A model generated the notes under the pieces. It saw only the letters and a program-made list of their open reading frames with translations, did not search any database and had not been told where the DNA came from. A program made the position numbers and the translations under genes. Below, piece after piece: positions 1 through 4,377 of a stretch of 5,314 nucleotides of DNA. Source of the DNA: Aequorivita sp. Its GTDB lineage: Bacteria; Bacteroidota; Bacteroidia; Flavobacteriales; Flavobacteriaceae. How positions within the stretch are numbered: position 1 is the first letter of the stretch; each line of letters begins with the position of its first letter. The stretch spans positions 633,611 to 638,924 of the forward strand of contig NVXN01000001.1 in the NCBI GenBank assembly GCA_002733915.1, written 5' to 3'.

Positions 1-270
1 AGTAACGACGTATTGGGAGATGAAAATACTGGTCTTCAAAACGTGTCAATCTATCCAAACCCCACCGCGAACGTTATTAATGTGGTATCTCCGGATGCTA
101 GATTGAACACCTTGGAAATATTTGACATTAGCGGAAGAAGGCTTCAAAGCATTGATTTGTTTACTAATACACAATACCAGGCAGATCTAAGCAATCTGCA
201 AAGTGCGGTTTATTTCATCAAAATAAATACAGATAAGGGCTCGGTTACCAAACAGATAATCAAACAATAA
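1..270 (+). CDS. T9SS-secreted protein, C-terminal sorting domain (5' partial)
   Basis: Only the last 89 codons are in the window. The frame is already open at base 1 (SNDVLGDE...), so the gene starts to the left; the TTG at 13 is an internal Leu codon, not a start. The visible part is a type A C-terminal sorting domain of the type IX secretion system. It has the VSIYPNPT motif near residues 16-23, a central segment LEIFDISGRRLQS, then the AVYFIKI strand and a terminal VTKQIIKQ. In this family the domain directs export across the outer membrane through the Por/Spr machinery and is normally cleaved off, with the cargo released or attached to the surface. The cargo part is not visible, so its activity cannot be named. 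A strong terminator follows 34 bases after the stop, so this is the last gene of its transcript. The sorting-domain call is firm. Confidence 0.93.
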   Translation, partial: SNDVLGDENTGLQNVSIYPNPTANVINVVSPDARLNTLEIFDISGRRLQSIDLFTNTQYQADLSNLQSAVYFIKINTDKGSVTKQIIKQ

Positions 271-303
271 ATCCCCACAATCAATTATTTACTTTACCTA
301 GAT

Positions 304-331
304 AAGACCGCTGTAAGGCGGTCTTTTTTTT
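304..331 (+). terminator. Intrinsic terminator after the T9SS gene
   Basis: A perfect 8-bp stem, AAGACCGC (304-311) with GCGGTCTT (318-325), encloses a 6-base loop and runs directly into a T tract (324-331). It lies 34 bases after the stop codon of the sorting-domain gene. It should separate that gene from the kinase operon downstream. Confidence 0.9.
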
Positions 332-647
332 ATTAATGAAATTTAATCTGTAGGGTTATCGATTAATTATATAAATACTTCTCTATTATTTAAGGGGCTT
401 TAAGGTCTTCCCTCTCTGTGGATGCAATCCATAACAATTGAAATATTCCAGCAATCCGTCCCTGTTTTTTCCCATACCAAACACGAGCGCTTCTGCGCTC
501 CGCACTTCACAAACCTAAAAGGTCTAGCCTTTTCGTGATGTTGTAAAAATAATCTGGACTGTTGCGGTGATGATGGAGATTATCCACCTCTACATGGAGG
601 TAATGGCGGCGGATAATTATCTGCCGATTTGTTAGTACTTTAGAGGA
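332..647. other. Intergenic region with hairpins, no convincing gene
   Basis: This 316-base gap holds no supported gene. Visible structure on the plus strand is GAGCGC-TTCT-GCGCTC (485-500), AAAAGG-N5-CCTTTT (517-533) flanked by TCAC (507-510) and GTGA (535-538), and the structured stretch 579-626 listed separately. The minus strand between about 540 and 386 has overlapping open frames that read like protein but have no good start. One ends in GLHPQRGKTLKPLK before a TAA at 388-386. This could be gene debris or a dispersed repeat. No TAnnTTTG promoter for the downstream kinase gene is evident, so its promoter is unresolved. Confidence 0.5.
579..626 (+). promoter_or_regulatory. Possible structured leader of the kinase operon
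   Basis: Two mutually exclusive structures overlap here, ending 21 bases before the kinase start. The first pairs ATTATCC (579-585) with GGATAAT (611-617) and contains an inner stem ACCTC (586-590) with GAGGT (597-601). The second is a 20-bp near-perfect palindrome at 607-626 (CGGC, one mismatch, GATAATTATC, one mismatch, GCCG). It could be an operator for a dimeric protein or an RNA switch in the 5' leader. No ligand-binding RNA family was recognised, and chance is not excluded. Confidence 0.3.
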
Positions 648-2303
648 ATGAAAAAAAACCAACTTTCATTCCTTTATTTTTTCATTTTGGGATTATTCCT
701 CTTTCCAAAACTATCATTTTCCCAGCAATCAAAAGATTCCGTTGCTCTGCTTTATCAAGCAATTGTAAGTCCAAATAGTAGTTCGAACATTTCACAGGCT
801 ATAAATTTCTATAGCCACAAAAAGGAAGAGGACCTAAAACAGAAAGATACCACAGCTGCAATAATAGATTTACGGCTTATAGCCATGGGAGAATTTAAAA
901 TTGGCAATATTTATGATAGTGAAAGTACAGTAGTTAAAGCCCTCAATCTTATAGACAGTTATTCCAAAAAAGATACTTTAATAGAAAATAGAAAAGCACT
1001 TTATAACCAACTGGGTCAAATTTATCGAGAATTAAATGATTATAATAAAGCCATAGAAATATATAACCTTTCATTGTCTTACTCCACAAGTTTTTCGGAC
1101 AGTATTACACTCATCAATAACAAAGCAAATGTGTATAAAGATTTGGGCAATTATGAAAAAGCCGCCGAAAATCTAACACTTGCACATAAGCTAATGAAGA
1201 GAAGCAACGATTCCCTAAAGCTTGCTATGGTACTTGACAACTTAGGAAGGGTTCAATCAAAACTTGGAAATCCCAATGCACTTTCTAATTTAAATAGAGC
1301 CCTGCAAATTCGTGAAAGAAAAAACGATGTTTCCAAAACATATTCAAGCTATAAAAATCTTGCGCTCTACCATTTTAGTAATAATAATATGAAAGAGGCA
1401 CAGCTCTATACGGACAAGGCATACAAAATAGCTTTGCAGCTCAATAGCCTTATCTATCTCGAGAACGCTCTTTCCCTTTACGTAATAATAAGCGGGGACC
1501 AAAAAATTCTTGAATATAAAAATGTTACCGACAGCATCGCCAAGCAAAAACAATTGGCCCAAAACAAAAATGCTCTTTTAAAGTACAATTTTGAAAAGGA
1601 ACGAAAAAAAACTATGGAAGAACGGTTGGAAAAAGAACAACAAAAAAAAGAAAAAATAATTTACTTTTCTCTAGCCCTATTTATACTTCTTACATCATCA
1701 TATCTAATCATTACACTACGACAAAAGCACAAAAAAGAAAAAATAATACAAGTACATACTACCGAAACGCGGATATCCAAAAAAGTTCACGATGAAGTAG
1801 CCAATGATGTATACCAATTAATGGCAAAAATTCAGGGTAATAATAACGACAAAGAAAAACTCCTTGACGACCTTGAAAACATTTACAATAAAACGCGTGA
1901 TATTTCCAAAGAAAATAATGCAATTGAAATAGAAGAAAATTTTAGTGGTCAACTCAATGATTTACTTCTAAATTATCAAAGCGAAAAGGTTAGCATAGCC
2001 ACACGTAACATTTCCAAAATGGATTGGGTAAGTATTTCTGAAATAAAAAAAGCCACAGTTTTTAGGGTGCTGCAAGAATTAATGACCAACATGAAAAAAT
2101 ACAGTGAAGCCTCTGCAGTAGTACTTTCATTTCAGCAAGTGGGTAAAAAAATAACAATTGAATATACCGACAATGGTAAAGGTTGTATCATAAAAAACAA
2201 AAATGGACTCCAAAATGCGGAAAACCGTATTCATGCAATAAAGGGAACAATTACTTTTGATTCTGAACCCGGAAAAGGGTTTAAATCAAAAATTAATATA
2301 TGA
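648..2303 (+). CDS. TPR-containing membrane sensor histidine kinase
   Basis: A 551-residue sensor kinase that should autophosphorylate on His and pass the phosphate to the regulator encoded next. Residues 1-26 look like a signal peptide (MKKNQ, hydrophobic core, SFSQQ). About four TPR-like repeats lie at roughly 115-148, 154-187, 192-225 and 232-265 (for example GQIYRELNDYNKAIEIY), and would be periplasmic. A charged coiled coil covers about 296-336, and one membrane helix about 337-357. The H-box is KKVHDEVANDVYQLM with the phospho-acceptor His381. The C-terminal ATPase domain shows an N-box (E477, N481), a G1 motif DNGKG (508-512) and a G2 motif GLQNAENRI (520-528). The N-box has KKYSEA where related kinases often have KHS. 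The kinase stop overlaps the regulator start by four bases, which suggests translational coupling. The signal sensed by the TPR region is unknown. The family call is firm; periplasmic placement is inferred. Confidence 0.93.
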   Translation: MKKNQLSFLYFFILGLFLFPKLSFSQQSKDSVALLYQAIVSPNSSSNISQAINFYSHKKEEDLKQKDTTAAIIDLRLIAMGEFKIGNIYDSESTVVKALNLIDSYSKKDTLIENRKALYNQLGQIYRELNDYNKAIEIYNLSLSYSTSFSDSITLINNKANVYKDLGNYEKAAENLTLAHKLMKRSNDSLKLAMVLDNLGRVQSKLGNPNALSNLNRALQIRERKNDVSKTYSSYKNLALYHFSNNNMKEAQLYTDKAYKIALQLNSLIYLENALSLYVIISGDQKILEYKNVTDSIAKQKQLAQNKNALLKYNFEKERKKTMEERLEKEQQKKEKIIYFSLALFILLTSSYLIITLRQKHKKEKIIQVHTTETRISKKVHDEVANDVYQLMAKIQGNNNDKEKLLDDLENIYNKTRDISKENNAIEIEENFSGQLNDLLLNYQSEKVSIATRNISKMDWVSISEIKKATVFRVLQELMTNMKKYSEASAVVLSFQQVGKKITIEYTDNGKGCIIKNKNGLQNAENRIHAIKGTITFDSEPGKGFKSKINI

Positions 2304-2971
2304 GTATGTTTAAAAAAGTTTTGGTGTCAGACGACCTAGATTGCATCAACCAAGGTGTAATATCAGTATTGAATTCACTGGATATTGAACACATTACGCA
2401 AGTCGCCTACTGTGACGATGCCTTTCTGCAAATAGAAAAAGCCATCTTGGAAAATACACCATTCGACTTATTGATAACCGACCTCTCGTTTGTTGCGGAT
2501 CACCGCAAGCAAAAATATCTGTCCGGCGAAACTTTAATCAGCGCCCTTAAACAAAAGCATCCCCAACTTAAAATAATTGCCTATTCCGTAGAGGACAACC
2601 TGCAAAAAGTACGTACAATAGTTTTAGACTGCAATGCCGATGCCTATGTTTGTAAAGGACGGTACGGACTCAAACAATTAAGCCAGGCCATTGATGAAGT
2701 ATGTCAGGGAAAACAATATCTTTCTCCCCAAGTAGCAAACGCTATTAATAAAAAGCTTACTATAGATATTAGCGATTACGATATTGAGGTTCTTAAACTA
2801 CTTTCCCTCGGTTATTCCCAAAAGGAAATAAGCAAAGATTTCCTTACAAAGGATATAACACCATCCAGCCTTAGTTCCATAGAAAAAAAGATCAGTAAGC
2901 TTTGCGATCATTTTAAAGCAAACAATACCATCCATCTTGTGGTAATAGTAAAAGACCTAGGGCTTATATAA
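2300..2971 (+). CDS. LuxR/NarL-type DNA-binding response regulator
   Basis: A 223-residue regulator made of a receiver domain and a C-terminal helix-turn-helix. Receiver residues visible are the acidic pair D11/D12, phospho-acceptor D61 (LLITD61LS), S96 of the switch (AYS) and K119 (VCKG). The DNA-binding part, about residues 157-222, has the LuxR pattern DIEVLKLLSLGYSQKEISKDF, then a recognition helix around 188-205 and a final GLI. The turn between the scaffold and recognition helices (LTKDITPSS) seems about three residues longer than in typical LuxR domains, so its DNA target may differ from the NarL consensus. The ATG at 2300 overlaps the kinase stop (ATGA); a second ATG at 2306 gives a form two residues shorter and is also possible. 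Phosphorylation by the upstream kinase is the natural inference. Two copies of a 16-bp inverted repeat lie just downstream and are candidate binding sites. Confidence 0.93.
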   Translation: MSMFKKVLVSDDLDCINQGVISVLNSLDIEHITQVAYCDDAFLQIEKAILENTPFDLLITDLSFVADHRKQKYLSGETLISALKQKHPQLKIIAYSVEDNLQKVRTIVLDCNADAYVCKGRYGLKQLSQAIDEVCQGKQYLSPQVANAINKKLTIDISDYDIEVLKLLSLGYSQKEISKDFLTKDITPSSLSSIEKKISKLCDHFKANNTIHLVVIVKDLGLI

Positions 2972-3058
2972 AAATTTATTTCCTGAACTACCTAAACCCC
3001 TAAATCTTAATACCTACTTCTTGGCGCCTATAAAATTCTGCCAATAACTATTTTCACC

Positions 3059-3074
3059 TTACGGATTTCCGTAA
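3059..3074. promoter_or_regulatory. Candidate response-regulator operator, copy 1
   Basis: The inverted repeat TTACGG-ATTT-CCGTAA can also be read as 7-2-7 (TTACGGA, TT, TCCGTAA), the geometry used by NarL-type dimers. It sits 21 bp upstream of a perfect TAnnTTTG element (3096-3103), so its centre falls about 40-43 bp before the expected start. That is the class II activator position. The same repeat with the same spacing occurs again 102 bp downstream. Binding by the adjacent regulator is inferred. Confidence 0.6.
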
Positions 3075-3095
3075 AAAAACACCCCGCCATCTTTC

Positions 3096-3103
3096 TAAAT
3101 TTG
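3096..3103 (+). promoter_or_regulatory. Promoter -7 element P1 (TAAATTTG)
   Basis: A perfect match to the Bacteroidota -7 consensus TAnnTTTG. No TTTG is present 19-21 bp upstream, where the -33 element should be; that space is an A run and C-rich sequence. This fits an activator-dependent promoter using the inverted repeat at 3059-3074. Transcription would begin near 3107-3111 and run into the structured RNA region. Confidence 0.55.
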
Positions 3104-3154
3104 TTAGGTAAATAGCTATCTACATATTCTGGGGAGAATAGGTAGGTTATTTTC

Positions 3155-3185
3155 AATCCCTTACGGAATCCCGTAAGGGATTTTT
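3155..3185 (+). terminator. Intrinsic terminator built on operator copy 2
   Basis: A 12-bp stem (3155-3166 with 3171-3182) with the loop AATC is followed by a T run (3181-3185). It would end the short P1 transcript and any readthrough from the kinase/regulator operon, which has no other visible terminator. The inner six pairs are exactly the TTACGG/CCGTAA operator arms. Confidence 0.8.
3161..3176. promoter_or_regulatory. Candidate response-regulator operator, copy 2
   Basis: TTACGG-AATC-CCGTAA has the same arms and 4-bp gap as copy 1. It again lies exactly 21 bp upstream of a perfect TAnnTTTG element (3198-3205). The repeat is nested inside the terminator stem, so the same bases may serve as a protein-binding site in DNA and a terminator in RNA. 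Regulator binding is inferred. Confidence 0.55.
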
Positions 3186-3197
3186 ATTTGTGGGTTG

Positions 3198-3205
3198 TAG
3201 GTTTG
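3198..3205 (+). promoter_or_regulatory. Promoter -7 element P2 (TAGGTTTG)
   Basis: A perfect TAnnTTTG element. The start would fall near 3209-3212, giving a leader of about 17-20 nt before the ATG at 3229. As at P1, there is no TTTG at the -33 position, and the inverted repeat is placed as a class II activator site. It would drive the DUF4177-like/yidD pair even if transcripts from upstream stop at the terminator. Confidence 0.55.
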
Positions 3206-3228
3206 ACAAAAAAAATAAAACAAATGAT

Positions 3229-3459
3229 ATGGAATACAAGGTAATTCCCTTCGCCGCACACTTAGACCATACAACAGGATACTCTAACCATGTATCTATA
3301 CAACTGGAACAATTAATAAACAAATATTCAGAACAGGGTTGGACCTTTCTCCAAATGGAGACTGTAACAAACCATGTCATAGGTACCGCTGGATGCTTTG
3401 GCTTTGGTGCAAAACCCGGATTTACATTGGTAAGTAATATGTTGGTTTTCAAAAAATGA
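3229..3459 (+). CDS. DUF4177-like small protein
   Basis: A 76-residue protein beginning MEYKVIPF. It has a central helix with LEQLINKYSEQGWTFLQME and a final strand SNMLVFKK. The opening strand, the helix ending in a GW turn and the closing strand are the pattern of DUF4177-type small proteins, whose function is not established. No signal peptide or membrane helix is visible, so it is probably cytoplasmic. A conserved-looking segment GTAGCFGFGAKPGF lies between the helix and the last strand. The ATG at 3229 is preferred over the in-frame GTG at 3190, because the GTG lies before the P2 promoter element and the upstream codons do not extend the domain. Its stop overlaps the yidD start by four bases, so the two are translated as a pair. 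Confidence 0.75.
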   Translation: MEYKVIPFAAHLDHTTGYSNHVSIQLEQLINKYSEQGWTFLQMETVTNHVIGTAGCFGFGAKPGFTLVSNMLVFKK

Positions 3460-3782
3460 TAAAGGCAATTCTTCTTTTAATTATTAAGAGCTATTGGCTT
3501 ATAGTACCAAAGAGCAGTCGAAGAAAGTGCTTGTTCAAAGTATCATGTTCCCATTATGTATACCAACAAACCAAAAAAAATGGTCTACAAGCAGGATTGC
3601 GGGCATTACATTTCCGAATAGAAAACTGCAATCCCAGTTACCAAATTATTGACTTGGGAGATGAAAAAATACTAGTAACCAAAACCAATAAAGTCTTTCC
3701 CGAAAAGGAATTGAACAAATTAATTTTAAATCCACCCAGTGCACCGGAAAAACAAAAGCCGGCAAGCGCTGCAAACGCATGA
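3456..3782 (+). CDS. yidD: YidD-family membrane protein insertion efficiency factor
   Basis: A 108-residue YidD-like protein. The family is thought to help the YidC insertase place proteins in the inner membrane; it lies at the cytoplasmic face through an amphipathic N-terminus. The N-terminal helix is hydrophobic (residues 1-17, ILLLIIKSYWLIV). The family core follows, with three cysteines at 25, 31 and 58: CLFKVSCSHYVYQQ, then GLQAGLRALHFRIENCNP. E. coli YidD is 85 residues; here a Lys/Pro/Ala-rich tail of about 45 residues follows the core (from about 63). In most bacteria yidD sits by rnpA and yidC. Here it stands apart, paired with a DUF4177-like gene and behind a candidate regulator-controlled promoter, so it may be an accessory copy. 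The frame continues past the TGA for another 32 codons (see next entry). Confidence 0.85.
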   Translation: MIKAILLLIIKSYWLIVPKSSRRKCLFKVSCSHYVYQQTKKNGLQAGLRALHFRIENCNPSYQIIDLGDEKILVTKTNKVFPEKELNKLILNPPSAPEKQKPASAANA

Positions 3783-3788
3783 CCAAAA

Positions 3789-3881
3789 ATGGGAGATGTT
3801 ATCAGCATTGATGTGCAAAATGAGGAAGCCAAATATATCACCGGCGGCCACCTTCCCCCTCTAATCACATGGTTCTTTTAA
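3789..3881 (+). CDS. Possible 30-codon ORF in frame after yidD
   Basis: Starting six bases after the yidD TGA and in the same frame, an ATG opens a 30-codon frame. It begins MGDVISIDVQNEEAKYI and ends GGHLPPLITWFF before TAA. The residue mix looks like protein. It could be a short coupled gene, the former C-terminus of a longer yidD product cut by a nonsense change, or a readthrough extension. No family was recognised and the frame is short, so it may be chance. Confidence 0.22.
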   Translation: MGDVISIDVQNEEAKYITGGHLPPLITWFF

Positions 3882-4377
3882 AGTATTGCATTTTCTATGG
3901 GGAAAGAGCTTTTTGGACCGGATTAGTGCTAGAGAGCAGTTTTTAGAATTTAAAAGGTAGTCTGCGACTATAGTTTATAGGGATAGGAACCAAATTGAAA
4001 CATTGTAAATCAGAGTCAAAAAAGATCACAATGGCCGAGTGAATTTCAATGAACCAAAGTCACAATCACCACCAGCACGCTACATTGATATATATTTTTT
4101 CCTCGGCCCTCGCACGCCTTTCATACTTCATATTTCGTAGCTTCTAGTTCGTAATTCGTCGCTCGTTCGACGTTCGTTGTTAGTCGCTCGTAATTCGTCA
4201 TTCGTGTCTACCTAAATTACGAATCTCATCTACTTACATTCTATACTATATCTAAAGTATGTGTTTATAACGTATATAAAGTAATTAGTATTTATACCAT
4301 ACACCACTCACCTATAAAAGATTACAAGAAAATAATAGATAGTAAAGTAAAACGAGGGGAAAATAGCAATAATATTC
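3882..4377. other. Convergent intergenic region, possible gene debris
   Basis: This 496-base stretch lies between the plus-strand yidD unit and the minus-strand DUF5686 gene. It has no intact gene and no good terminator for either side. The plus-strand frame running 3871-4140 reads like protein (FLDRISAREQFLEFKR, SATIVYRDRNQIETL, KKDHNGRVNFNEPKSQSP) but is broken by TAG at 3958 and TAA at 4006. It may be an eroded gene. The 7-bp repeat tract at 4120-4207 is listed separately. From 4209 on the sequence is AT-rich with nothing recognisable except one inverted copy of the repeat unit (4216-4223). Confidence 0.45.
4120..4207. repeat. Degenerate heptamer tandem repeat (TTCGTNN)
   Basis: About thirteen 7-bp units of the form TTCGTNN run in phase from 4120 (4120, 4127, 4134, weak 4141, 4148, 4155, 4162). 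After a shift to 4166 they continue at 4173, 4180, 4187, 4194 and 4201. The best units are TTCGTAA and TTCGTCG/TTCGTCA. An inverted unit, ATTACGAA, lies at 4216-4223. The tract is noncoding. Such heptamers may arise by replication slippage; no function is assigned. Confidence 0.65.

Larger units (their letters stand above)
3108..3186 (+). ncRNA. Candidate small RNA or attenuated leader
   Basis: A transcript from P1 would be about 75-80 nt and highly structured. The first hairpin pairs 3118-3130 with 3135-3147: 13 positions with one A-G mismatch and one G-T wobble, closed by a GGGG loop. A short spacer (3148-3154) follows, then a 12-bp terminator hairpin and T tract. Promoter, compact hairpin and terminator make a complete small-RNA unit. 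It could instead be the 5' leader of the DUF4177-like/yidD operon, with the terminator acting as an attenuator. No clear antiterminator pairing was found, which favours the small-RNA reading. Start and end are estimates, and no known RNA family was identified with confidence. Confidence 0.45.

Noticed and set aside
1..18. The residues SNDVLG occur in the first gene and again in the DUF5686 gene at the right edge.
   Set aside because: The codons differ, the surrounding protein sequences are unrelated, and the match is short. It is taken as coincidence, not a repeat.
539..616. Frame ending in GDYPPLHGGNGGG, reminiscent of a glycine-rich peptide precursor.
   Set aside because: The frame has no start codon after the upstream TGA at 536-538, and no modification or export genes lie nearby.
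3021..3044. Inverted repeat TTGGC-N14-GCCAA upstream of the operators.
   Set aside because: Five-base arms with a long gap are expected by chance in AT-rich DNA. It has no second copy and no fixed relation to a promoter element.
3059..3080. The hairpin TTACGG-ATTT-CCGTAA as a terminator of the regulator gene.
   Set aside because: It is followed by an A run, not a T run, on the plus strand, and no minus-strand gene would need it. Repetition with fixed promoter spacing favours an operator.
3190..3228. Upstream GTG start (3190) for the DUF4177-like gene.
   Set aside because: The added 13 residues do not look like part of the domain, and the segment overlaps the TAnnTTTG element at 3198-3205. 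The ATG at 3229 begins exactly at the conserved-looking EYKV strand.
3153..3452. Minus-strand open frame opposite the DUF4177-like gene, and similar ones at 1344-1562 and 3638-3868.
   Set aside because: They lie opposite well-supported genes, have no recognisable domain and carry no start signals. They are explained by the codon use of the opposite strand.
3910..3946. Small TGCT/AGCA hairpin followed by a T run as a yidD terminator.
   Set aside because: The stem has only four pairs and would be too unstable. No better terminator was found in the convergent region.
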